Below are positions 16,663 to 24,040 of a DNA stretch of 64,000 bases, in pieces. Source of the DNA: DATARR01 sp034666985 (GTDB taxonomy: Bacteria; Acidobacteriota; Thermoanaerobaculia; Multivoradales; UBA5704); contig JAXDKS010000071.1 in NCBI GenBank assembly GCA_034666985.1, positions 18,927 to 82,926 of the forward strand. The letters are read 5' to 3'. The notes below the pieces were generated by a model that ran no database searches, was not told where the DNA came from, and saw nothing but the letters and a program-made list of their open reading frames with translations. The translations under genes were made by a program, and so were the position numbers. Each line of letters starts with the position of its first letter. Positions within the stretch are counted from its first letter, which is position 1.

Positions 16663-17993
16663 GGCGCGGCCGCCGGCTCGGGCGGCAGCGCGTCGGGGAT
16701 CTCCGTCTCGATGTTGCGCAGGCGCGGGTTGAGGGAGGCGATCCCCACCGCGATCAGGACCAGCATCCCGAGCAGCACGAACATCAGTCCCACGCCGCGG
16801 CCGGGGCCGACGCCCAGAAGGTGGCCGACAGCGGTGTCGGCCAGCGCTCCGCCAGGACGGAGCAGGGGCTCGAAGACCCGGTCCGCCAGCGGGCCCGCCG
16901 TCAGCGCGGCCAGCGGCAGGGAGCCGGCGGCGACCATGCCAGCCACGGCGAGGACCCGGCCCTGGACGGCGGGGGCGATCTTGCTCTGCAGGATCGTCTG
17001 GTTGCAGGCCACGGCCATGGGGAGGGAGATCATGAAGGCGAACGCGGCCAGGGCGATGAGGGGGATGCTGGGCTGCACTCCACCCAGGAACAGGATCAGG
17101 GACTGGCCCGCCAGCACGGCGAGAATGGTGGCCACGCGGCGCCGTGGCACCCCCCAGATGGACACGGCCAGACCGCCGAAGAGGATGCCGGCGGCGGCGG
17201 TGGAGCTGACGGTGCCGAGCTCCACCGGGGTGGCGAAGCTGAGGATCAGAGGCGTCAGCAGCACCTGCACCATGCCGATGCAGAAGTTGGTCACGCCATA
17301 GAGGGCGAGCAGGGCGAGCAGGCCCTTCAGGTTGCGCAGATAGCTCCAGCCAAAGGCCATGTTTCCCAGCACCGAGCGCCGGACCGCGGCCCCCTCCAAC
17401 GGCGGCGGTTTGGGGATGCGAATCGCCAGGACCGTCACCACGGCGACGAAGTAGGTGACGCAATCGATGAAGGCGATCCCGTGGTAGCCGATCGGCTTGA
17501 TGAGGACGCCGGCGGCCAGCGGGCCGACGATCTGTGCGACGGCCCGCGAGGTCTGGGTCATGCCGCTCGCCCGCGCGAGCTGTTTGCGGCCGACGAGCAG
17601 GGGGACGGACGCGAACATGGCGGGCCCCTGGAAGGCGAGGAAGGTCACCATCAGCACCGCGAGGGGATAGACCATCCACGTCTGCATGCGGCCGGTGAAG
17701 AACAGGATCGCGATGGTGAGGGTCGCGACGCCCGAGCCCACATTGGCGAGCAGGATGAGCTTGCGCCGGTCCCAACGGTCGGCCGTGGCGCCGGCCACGG
17801 GGGAGAGGAGCAGCATGGTGATGGTGCCCACGAAGGAGACGAGGGCGAACATGGTGGCGGAATGGGTCTTCTCGTAGACCCAGACTCCAAGGGAGAAGCC
17901 CCCCAGGGCCGAGCCGATGGCGGAGATGAACTGGCCGAACCAGAGCACGAGAAAGGTCTTCATGCCCGGGGGTGCGCTGCTGCTGGTCGTCAT
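16635..17993 (-). CDS. MFS transporter (MFS_3/EntS-like)
   Basis: 452 residues from the ATG at 17993, which has GAGGAGATGAG directly upstream. A longer in-frame extension to 18155 is rejected. It has about 12 membrane helices, beginning MKTFLVLWFGQFISAIGSAL. Other features are the loop motif GATADRWDRRKLILLANVG after helix 2 and LARASGMTQTSRAVAQIVGP, as in the MFS_3 group that includes enterobactin exporter EntS and macrolide effluxers. Probably drug or metabolite efflux. Its substrate is unknown and it is 20 kb from the synthase locus. Confidence 0.85.
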   Translation of the reverse strand: MTTSSSAPPGMKTFLVLWFGQFISAIGSALGGFSLGVWVYEKTHSATMFALVSFVGTITMLLLSPVAGATADRWDRRKLILLANVGSGVATLTIAILFFTGRMQTWMVYPLAVLMVTFLAFQGPAMFASVPLLVGRKQLARASGMTQTSRAVAQIVGPLAAGVLIKPIGYHGIAFIDCVTYFVAVVTVLAIRIPKPPPLEGAAVRRSVLGNMAFGWSYLRNLKGLLALLALYGVTNFCIGMVQVLLTPLILSFATPVELGTVSSTAAAGILFGGLAVSIWGVPRRRVATILAVLAGQSLILFLGGVQPSIPLIALAAFAFMISLPMAVACNQTILQSKIAPAVQGRVLAVAGMVAAGSLPLAALTAGPLADRVFEPLLRPGGALADTAVGHLLGVGPGRGVGLMFVLLGMLVLIAVGIASLNPRLRNIETEIPDALPPEPAAAPQAEIVTST

Positions 17994-18153
17994 CTCATCT
18001 CCTCGTGGGGTGTGGGGCTCGGCGTCGGGCAAATGGGCGGGCGGGGGCAACCGCCCGCGTATCTTAGTGCGCCGCCGCGGCAATGCGGGACACCGAAGCC
18101 GGAGGCGCCGGGGTGCTAGACTCCCCACCAGCCGCTGGAGAAACACCCATCCC

Positions 18154-18360
18154 ATGTCCGCTCAACCCTCCGAGCTCTGGCTCCCCATGGCCCTGTTCGT
18201 CTTCTTCGGCCTGCTCAGCGTGGTAGGCGCCTACCTGGCCCTCAAATCGCTGCGCGGCCGCCGCGCCGCCGTCGCCGGCTCGATGGCGACGGCCGTGTTC
18301 TTCGCCGTCCTGCTGGCGGTGGTGCTGGCCCTGATGCGCAACGCCGGTCTCCTGCCCTGA
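18154..18360 (+). CDS. Small two-helix membrane protein
   Basis: 68 residues with two hydrophobic helices (LWLPMALFVFFGLLSVVGAY and VAGSMATAVFFAVLLAVVLA) joined by a basic LKSLRGRRA loop. The ATG at 18154 is favoured because the mature composition begins there. No family recognised. Confidence 0.6.
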   Translation: MSAQPSELWLPMALFVFFGLLSVVGAYLALKSLRGRRAAVAGSMATAVFFAVLLAVVLALMRNAGLLP

Positions 18361-18397
18361 GAGGACCGCGGTCCCGTTTTTGCGTAGAATCCCTGCG

Positions 18398-18952
18398 ATG
18401 TCCGATCCTGAGTACGACCTCGAGCGTCTCGTCACCGTCGAGACCTTCTCTTCCCCCTGGCAGGCGCAACTCGCCCGCGCCTGCTTGGAGGCCGAGGGGA
18501 TCCACGCCGTCGTGGCCGACGAGCATTTCTTCCGGCTCTACGGCGCCCTCTCCGGCACGATGGGAGGCGTGAGGCTCCAGGTCCGTCCCGAGGACGCCGA
18601 GCGGGCCGCCGAGCAGCTTCGCAGCCGCCAGCCGATCCCGGAGATCTATCTGGTGACCGAAGAGGACCTGCGCCCAGGTCCGCGGCCGGAGCCCGAGGTG
18701 CCGGAGAGCCTGGTGACGGTAGGCCGGTTCCCGACCCCCTGGGAGGCGCAACTGGCCCGCACCCTCCTCGAATCCGAGGGGATCGACGCCTGCGTCATGG
18801 AGGAGCGGCTGCCGCCGGTCAGCCTGCTGACCAGCACTCCCCTCGCCCTGAACCGCGTCGAGGTCCACCCTGAGGACGCCGAGCGCGCCCTGGCCCTCCT
18901 GACTGAGATCGAAGAGGTCGAGGAAGTCGAGGAAGAAGAAGAGGAGATGTAG
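18398..18952 (+). CDS. Tandem DUF2007 protein
   Basis: 184 residues from the ATG at 18398. Two copies of the DUF2007 (putative signal-transducing) unit: LVTVETFSSPWQAQLARACL (~9-75) and LVTVGRFPTPWEAQLARTLL (~104-170), each ~65 residues ending in the 'V.PEDAERA..LL' helix. The C-terminus is very acidic (EIEEVEEVEEEEEEM). A TAGAAT box ends seven bases before the ATG, suggesting leaderless initiation. The role is unknown; the internal duplication is clear. Confidence 0.8.
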   Translation: MSDPEYDLERLVTVETFSSPWQAQLARACLEAEGIHAVVADEHFFRLYGALSGTMGGVRLQVRPEDAERAAEQLRSRQPIPEIYLVTEEDLRPGPRPEPEVPESLVTVGRFPTPWEAQLARTLLESEGIDACVMEERLPPVSLLTSTPLALNRVEVHPEDAERALALLTEIEEVEEVEEEEEEM

Positions 18953-18958
18953 GAAGCT

Positions 18959-19372
18959 TTACGAGGACTTTGCGTCCTTCAACTCCTCCTCCTTGATCGT
19001 CGCCTCAAGCTTCTGCGACTTCACCTCCTGGCGCAGCCGCCCGAAGGCGCTCATGTAGGCGTTGGCCACCGCCACCAGGGCGAAGCCCGAGATCAGGTAT
19101 CCCCGCCAGTCGTCGAGCAGCAGCCGGTAGCGGGTGAGGATCAGGAAGAAGATCGTCACGTAGTGGCTGAAGCAGTACTCGCAGGTGAACAGATAGAAGA
19201 ACTTGCGGGTGAGCAGGCTGCGGCCGTGCTGGGCCTGGTGAGCGCAGAACTCCCTGGGCTCCTTGAAGATCTCCTCATGCGTCACCGTCCACGCCACGCA
19301 GGCGATGGGCACGGCCAGCACGAACAGCCAGACGATCTGGAGGACCCACTGGGATGAGTCGGGCGGATTCAT
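18959..19372 (-). CDS. Small integral membrane protein
   Basis: 137 residues from the ATG at 19372. Helices at ~8-30 (VLQIVWLFVLAVPIACVAWT), ~65-85 (YCFSHYVTIFFLILTRYRLL) and ~92-112 (GYLISGFALVAVANAYMSAF), then a charged C-terminal tail (EATIKEEELKDAKSS). CEYCFSHY carries two cysteines near the membrane surface. No family recognised. Longer upstream in-frame extension runs into the palindromic repeat and is rejected. Confidence 0.65.
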   Translation of the reverse strand: MNPPDSSQWVLQIVWLFVLAVPIACVAWTVTHEEIFKEPREFCAHQAQHGRSLLTRKFFYLFTCEYCFSHYVTIFFLILTRYRLLLDDWRGYLISGFALVAVANAYMSAFGRLRQEVKSQKLEATIKEEELKDAKSS

Positions 19373-19403
19373 GGAGGGGCCGCACCTGCAAGAAGGGGGC
19401 CGG

Positions 19404-19493
19404 AAGGACCCAAAGGACTGCAAGGACAGCAAGGACACGGAGTCTTTCCTGTCCTTGTCGTCCTTGCAGTCCCTGCTGTCCCTTGGGTCCCTT
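19404..19493. repeat. Palindrome built from 9-bp units (copy 2)
   Basis: The left arm is a run of AAGGACCCA, AAGGACTGC, AAGGACAGC, AAGGACACG. The right arm is the inverted series ending GGGTCCCTT. Same architecture and unit as 1172-1259. Confidence 0.75.
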
Positions 19494-19557
19494 GTTTCTG
19501 CCTCTTGCGCACCCCGGCCTGATCCTTGCTGACCCTTCCCGGCAAGGAGGAGACGCA

Positions 19558-19782
19558 GTGCCCACATCCATCGCCAGCCCCTGGGACCCCCAAGACCCCC
19601 GCCGCGACCGCGATCCCCGCGAGCCGGTCGATCAGCCGAAGCGGGAAGAGCCCGTGAATGATCCGGATGAGTCCCCCCGGGACCAGCCGCCGGTCGAAGA
19701 TCCCGGCGAGGCTCCCGGAGAGGACGAGCCGGTCCGCCGCGATCCGGACCCGAGGGAGCCCGCGCGGCAGGTCCGGGGATAA
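19558..19782 (+). CDS. Small acidic Pro/Asp-rich disordered protein
   Basis: 74 residues from a GTG with an excellent GGCAAGGAGG seven bases upstream, which is the main argument for the gene. The sequence is almost entirely Asp, Glu, Pro and Arg (WDPQDPRRDRDPREPVDQPK and similar), so intrinsically disordered. No hydrophobic core, signal or known family. Confidence 0.45.
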   Translation: MPTSIASPWDPQDPRRDRDPREPVDQPKREEPVNDPDESPRDQPPVEDPGEAPGEDEPVRRDPDPREPARQVRG

Positions 19783-19817
19783 TCTCGCCTGCCCGCTTCC
19801 TGCTACAGTACCGCTCA

Positions 19818-20663
19818 ATGCTCAGCCGCCAGCGCACCGGCTCCACGCTCTGCCCATCCTGCGGCAAGCTGGTGGGAGTCAACGACGACGTCTGCCTGAA
19901 TTGCGGGCGCAAGCGCCCGGGGATGTGGGGGTTCACCTCGGTCGTCCGCAATTTCGGCCGGGACGCGGGGTTCGTCCGGTTGGTGATCCTGGGCAACGCC
20001 TTCCTCTACCTGGCCATGCTGGCGGTGGATCCCCAGCACATCCAGATGGGCAGCCTGTTCCGGCTCGGGGCTCCCGGCCAGTCCAGCCTGCTCTGGTTCG
20101 GCGCCAGCGGCGCGCTGCCGGTGTTCGGCTACGGCCGCTGGTGGACGGTGCTCTCCGCCGGCTGGCTCCACGCCGGTCTCCTCCACATCGGGTTCAACCT
20201 CTATTGGCTCCGCATGCTCGCGCCGGAGACGGCCGAGCTCTACGGCCCCGGCCGCATGGTGACCCTCTACACCGTCTCCTCGATCACCGGCTTCGCGGCG
20301 AGCAGCGTGGCGCAGCTCATCCATATTCCCCTCCTGGGCATGGGACTGGTGACGGTGGGAGCCTCGGCGCCCATCCTCGGCCTGCTCGGCGCCATGGTGG
20401 CCTATGGCCGGCGCACGGGCAGCGGCGTGGTGGGGCGCACGGCCTGGAGCTACGCCATCTTCATGATCGCCTTCGGCTTCCTGATGCCAGGGGTGGACAA
20501 CGCCGCCCACCTGGGCGGCTTCGCGGGCGGCTTCCTCGCCGGCTACTTGATGGACCCCCGCAAAGCCGAGACGGGCAACCACCTCGTGGGCGCCATCGTC
20601 TGCATCGTGGCCACGGTGGCCGCGGTCGTGGCCTCGCTCGTGACGCCCATCCTTCTCCACTAG
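19818..20663 (+). CDS. Zinc-ribbon rhomboid intramembrane serine protease
   Basis: 281 residues. The N-terminus has a zinc ribbon, CPSC (12-15) and CLNC (26-29). A rhomboid core follows: the H-x4-H-x3-N motif in HAGLLHIGFN (118-127), the catalytic serine in GASAPILGLLG (S183) and the catalytic histidine in DNAAHLGGFAGG (H231). The serine motif is GASAP rather than the usual GASGA. Six or more membrane helices. A TACAGT box lies eight bases before the ATG. Its stop overlaps the convergent stop of the oxidoreductase gene. Confidence 0.88.
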   Translation: MLSRQRTGSTLCPSCGKLVGVNDDVCLNCGRKRPGMWGFTSVVRNFGRDAGFVRLVILGNAFLYLAMLAVDPQHIQMGSLFRLGAPGQSSLLWFGASGALPVFGYGRWWTVLSAGWLHAGLLHIGFNLYWLRMLAPETAELYGPGRMVTLYTVSSITGFAASSVAQLIHIPLLGMGLVTVGASAPILGLLGAMVAYGRRTGSGVVGRTAWSYAIFMIAFGFLMPGVDNAAHLGGFAGGFLAGYLMDPRKAETGNHLVGAIVCIVATVAAVVASLVTPILLH

Positions 20664-21307
20664 TCCTCGGGCACGATCCCCAGCTCCTTCGCCCGCCGGC
20701 GCACCTGGTAGGCCTCGCGGGTCTCCTGGGAGCTGAAGCGCTCCTCCGTCCAGGGATCGCCGTAGGTGTGGTAGCCGTTCTCCTCCCAGAAGCCGCGCTG
20801 GTCCTCGGCGAGCAGCTCGATGCCGTTCACCCACTTGGCGCTCTTCCAGGCGTAGAGGTGGGGCACCACCAGGCGCAGGGGACCGCCGTGGTCGAGGAGC
20901 AGCGGCTTGCCGTTGTGGGTGTCGGCGAAGAGGGCCCGCTCGGAGAGGAAGTCCTCCAGCGGGAGGTTGGTAGTGTAGCCGCCATAGCAGTGGACCATCA
21001 CGTGCGAGGCCTCGGGGTCCACCCGCACGTGGCGCGGCAGCTCGCGGGTGGCGAACCCCTCCCAGCCGTTGTCCAGGGTGGAGAAGCGGGTCACGCAGTG
21101 GAAGTCGGCCGTGACGCGGACCCGGGGAAGGGCCTGGAGGTCCTTCCAGGAGAAGGTCTTCTCGCCGTCCACCAGGCCGGAGACGCGGAAGGTCCACTTC
21201 TCCCGCTCGACCTGCGGCGTCCGGCCATAGGTGAGCACCGGCCACTTGTCGGTGACGTACTGGCCCGGAGGGACCCGGTCCTTGCCCGTGCGGATGCTGT
21301 CGTCCAT
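20660..21307 (-). CDS. Sulfite oxidase-like molybdopterin oxidoreductase
   Basis: 215 residues from the ATG at 21307, preceded by GGGAGATCGGAG. A compact SUOX-fold Moco-binding domain: VSGLVDGEKTFSWKDLQALP, then DFHCVTRFS, where C71 is the expected molybdenum-ligating cysteine. VHCYGGYTTNLPLEDFL, GGPLRLVVPHLYAWKSAKWV and GIELLAEDQRGFWEENGYH follow. It has no twin-arginine signal and no haem or dimerisation domain, so it matches the short cytosolic 'sulfite oxidase-like' group of unknown substrate. The MoaD-MoaE fusion at 28874 would help make its cofactor. Confidence 0.88.
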   Translation of the reverse strand: MDDSIRTGKDRVPPGQYVTDKWPVLTYGRTPQVEREKWTFRVSGLVDGEKTFSWKDLQALPRVRVTADFHCVTRFSTLDNGWEGFATRELPRHVRVDPEASHVMVHCYGGYTTNLPLEDFLSERALFADTHNGKPLLLDHGGPLRLVVPHLYAWKSAKWVNGIELLAEDQRGFWEENGYHTYGDPWTEERFSSQETREAYQVRRRAKELGIVPED

Positions 21308-21376
21308 GATCTCCGATCTCCCCCTGTCCGCGGACGGCGGTCCCAACCTCGGATGCCGTTCAGCGTATAAGGATAC

Positions 21377-22573
21377 ATGCCCTCTCCCTCCTTCCCTCGC
21401 GCTCTGTGGGACCGATGGCTCCGGGACCTGCTGCTCGCCCTGCTGATCGGCCTTGCCGTCGGTTTTCTGGTGAGTCTTGGCGGTAGCTCCTCAGCGCGGC
21501 TCGTCAGCCTGTCTTTCGGGGGCCTTTCGGGGCTGGGCATCTTCCTGATCGCGCGCCTGATCGGGTGGGCGCTCCGGAAGCGGCTCGAGAAGCTGACCGG
21601 AGCGCGGCGTACGGCGGCCTACTCTCTCCTCTTCTTCGTCAGCGGCGGGACGGCCTTCTTGATTGCCGAGAGGATCATGCCGCTGATCTTCCCCGGCACC
21701 CGCCTTGCCGCGGGTCAGGGCCCCGTCTTCATCGCCATCACGGGAGGCCTCGCGATCGCCATCGGCCTGGCCTTTGCCAGCTTCGCGCGGATGACCGGCC
21801 GGCTGGCCGCCAGCGTGGCCCGGATCAAGGAAGTGGAGTTCGCGGAGCGGGAGCTGCAACTCGCCCGGGACCTCCAGAGCCGCCTGCTGCCGCCGCCGGA
21901 GATCGAGGGCGAGGGCTATCGCGTGGCGGCGCGCAACCTGGCGGCGAGGGTGGTGGCGGGGGACTTCTACGACGTCTTCCGCCTGTCCGATGGCGCCGTG
22001 GGCCTGGCCGTGGCGGACGTGGCCGGCAAAGGGATGGCCGCCAGCCTCATCATGGCCCTGGCCAAGGCCCGGCTCCCCCTGCTCGCCGCCGACCGCCCGG
22101 CGGGAGAGACCCTGCGCGAGCTCAACCGCGCCCTGGCCGCCGAGCTGTCTTCCCGGGAGTTCGTGGCCCTGGCCTTCGCCCGCTTCAACCCGGTCCGGGG
22201 AACCCTGGCACTGGCCAACGCGGGTCTGCCCGATCCCTATCTATTGAGGAAGGGGGAGCCTCCGCGCGCCCTCGCCGTTCCCGGCCCCCGGCTCCCCTTG
22301 GGCATTCGCCGCGAGGTGGCCTACGAGTCCCTGGAGGTCACCCTCCAGCCCGGGGACCGCCTCCTGCTCTTCACGGACGGTCTTGCCGAGGCTCCGACGG
22401 CGGCCGGCGAGCCCCTGGGCTATCCTGCTCTCGCCGCCCTGCTGACCGCCGGTGACGGCGCCCTCCCTCTCGCCTGGCTCGACGGCCTTCTGGACCGGGT
22501 GCGGACCGCCACCACCCCGATCCTGGAAGACGACTGGACGGTCCTGCTGCTCGAACGTGCGGGCGATTCGTGA
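21377..22573 (+). CDS. Membrane-anchored SpoIIE/PP2C-type protein phosphatase
   Basis: 398 residues. Four hydrophobic helices in the first ~140 residues, a short helical linker (EVEFAERELQLARDLQSRLL), then the SpoIIE phosphatase domain. Metal-binding motifs are VVAGDFYDVFRL, VADVAGKGMAASLIMALAK, LLLFTDGLAEA and the final EDDWT. This layout is that of RsbU-like phosphatases acting on anti-anti-sigma factors; no partner switch genes are adjacent. A TATAAG box lies five bases before the ATG, so initiation may be leaderless. Confidence 0.88.
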   Translation: MPSPSFPRALWDRWLRDLLLALLIGLAVGFLVSLGGSSSARLVSLSFGGLSGLGIFLIARLIGWALRKRLEKLTGARRTAAYSLLFFVSGGTAFLIAERIMPLIFPGTRLAAGQGPVFIAITGGLAIAIGLAFASFARMTGRLAASVARIKEVEFAERELQLARDLQSRLLPPPEIEGEGYRVAARNLAARVVAGDFYDVFRLSDGAVGLAVADVAGKGMAASLIMALAKARLPLLAADRPAGETLRELNRALAAELSSREFVALAFARFNPVRGTLALANAGLPDPYLLRKGEPPRALAVPGPRLPLGIRREVAYESLEVTLQPGDRLLLFTDGLAEAPTAAGEPLGYPALAALLTAGDGALPLAWLDGLLDRVRTATTPILEDDWTVLLLERAGDS

Positions 22574-22625
22574 CTGAGTACATCATCTTTACACCCCGCC
22601 CCCCGTCTGCTACGGTGAATCGGCC

Positions 22626-23588
22626 ATGCGAACGGCTGCGCCCGCACTCGAGACTCTGGCTCCCGCCCTGGACCGGCGGCGGCCCGTGCAGTGGCTGGAG
22701 CTGATCGGCAATACGCCGCTGATCGACCTCTCAGGTTTGACAGAGAAGTCCGGCAGGCCGGGGGTGCGGCTCTACGCCAAGGCGGAGCTCGCCAACCCGG
22801 GCGGGTCGGTGAAGGACCGGCCGGCCTTCGCGATGGTGATGGACGCCCTGCGGCGCGGACGGTTCGACGGCGGCCGGCGGCTGCTGGACGCCACCTCGGG
22901 CAACACGGGGATCGCCTACGCCATGATCGGCGCGGCGCTGGGGATCCCCGTGACCCTCTGCCTGCCGGACAGCGCGAGCCCGGAGCGCAAGCGCATCCTC
23001 AGAGCCTACGGCGCCGAATTGCGGATCACCGATCCGCTGGCGGGCAGCGACGGCGCGATCCTGGAGGCGCGGCGGCTGGTGGCGGAGGAGCCGGAGCGGT
23101 GGGCCTACCTCGACCAGTACTCGAACCCGGAGAACTGGCGGTCCCACTACCGCACCACCGGGCCGGAGATCTGGGAGCAGACGGCGGGGGAGATCACCCA
23201 CTTCGTCACCGGTCTCGGCACCAGCGGCACCTTCATGGGTGTCGGCCGTTTCCTCCGGGAGACGAACCCGGCCGTGCGCCTCGTCTCCATGGAGCCCGAC
23301 TCGCCGTTCCACGGCCTGGAGGGGATGAAGCACATGGCCACGGCCATCGTGCCGCCGATCTACGACCCGGCGCTGGCGGACGAGGCGCGGGAGCTGCCGA
23401 CGGAGCGGGCCTACGCCATGGTCAAGCGGCTCGCCCGCGAGGCGGGCCTGCTGGTGGGAGTCTCGTCGGGAGCCAACGTGGCCACGGCGCTGGACGTGGC
23501 CGCGGACCTGCAGAGTGGCGTGCTGGTCACCATTCTGTGCGACAGCGCGGACAAGTACCTGTCTGATCGTTTCTGGGAGGAGTCCTAG
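22626..23588 (+). CDS. cysM: CysM-like cysteine synthase
   Basis: 320 residues, PLP fold-type II. The PLP lysine is K63 in NPGGSVKDRPA. The substrate loop is TSGNTGIAYAM and the phosphate cradle is GLGTSGTFMG; SSGAN is near the end. The neighbours are a JAMM peptidase and a ubiquitin-like/E1/rhodanese fusion. Together they reconstruct the pathway known from Mycobacterium CysM-CysO-Mec, in which O-phosphoserine reacts with a protein thiocarboxylate to make protein-bound cysteine. The sulfur donor here is thus inferred to be a protein rather than free sulfide. A TACGGT box is nine bases before the ATG. Confidence 0.88.
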   Translation: MRTAAPALETLAPALDRRRPVQWLELIGNTPLIDLSGLTEKSGRPGVRLYAKAELANPGGSVKDRPAFAMVMDALRRGRFDGGRRLLDATSGNTGIAYAMIGAALGIPVTLCLPDSASPERKRILRAYGAELRITDPLAGSDGAILEARRLVAEEPERWAYLDQYSNPENWRSHYRTTGPEIWEQTAGEITHFVTGLGTSGTFMGVGRFLRETNPAVRLVSMEPDSPFHGLEGMKHMATAIVPPIYDPALADEARELPTERAYAMVKRLAREAGLLVGVSSGANVATALDVAADLQSGVLVTILCDSADKYLSDRFWEES

Positions 23589-23593
23589 AGATC

Positions 23594-24040
23594 ATGTTCA
23601 CCCTGGAGATCACGCCCAGCCATCTGCAGGCGGTCAAGGAGCATGCGGCCGCCAGCTACCCGGAGGAGTGCTGCGGCTTCCTGATCGGCCGTTTCAATGC
23701 CGGGACGGAGCTGACCGCCGTCGTACAGGTCCGACCGGTGAGCAACGAGCGGCAGGAGAGCCGGCACAATCGATATCTGATCAGCCCCGAGACCGTGCTC
23801 GCGGCCAACAAGGAGGCGCGCGCGGCCGGTCTCGACATCGCCGGCTACTACCATTCCCACCCGGACCACCCGGCGCGGCCGAGCGAGTTCGACCGCGATC
23901 ACGCGTGGCCCGGGTTGTCCTATGTCATCGTATCCGTCGAAGGCGGCAAGGTGGCGGACACCCGAAGCTGGCGCCTCTCCGACGACCGCGAGCGGTTCGA
24001 GGAAGAGGTGATCGAGCAAGTGAAGGAGGCAGTCCAGTGA
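23594..24040 (+). CDS. JAMM/MPN+ metallopeptidase (Mec-like)
   Basis: 148 residues with a complete JAMM zinc motif: Glu in YPEECCGFLIG (24/25) and HSHPDHPARPSEFD, i.e. H87-x-H89-x7-S97-x2-D100. Mec+ proteins of this family cut the new cysteine off the C-terminus of the CysO carrier. Five bases separate it from the cysM stop, and GTGA couples it to the next gene. In this locus the carrier Gly-Gly is internal to a fusion, so the peptidase might also be needed to free that Gly-Gly; this is inference. Confidence 0.9.
   Translation: MFTLEITPSHLQAVKEHAAASYPEECCGFLIGRFNAGTELTAVVQVRPVSNERQESRHNRYLISPETVLAANKEARAAGLDIAGYYHSHPDHPARPSEFDRDHAWPGLSYVIVSVEGGKVADTRSWRLSDDRERFEEEVIEQVKEAVQ

Noticed and set aside
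15088..17775. 895-codon minus-strand frame over the MBL and MFS genes
   Set aside because: It reads across two genes with unrelated frames and shows no domain. The MBL (plus) and MFS (minus, other frame) genes explain the region.
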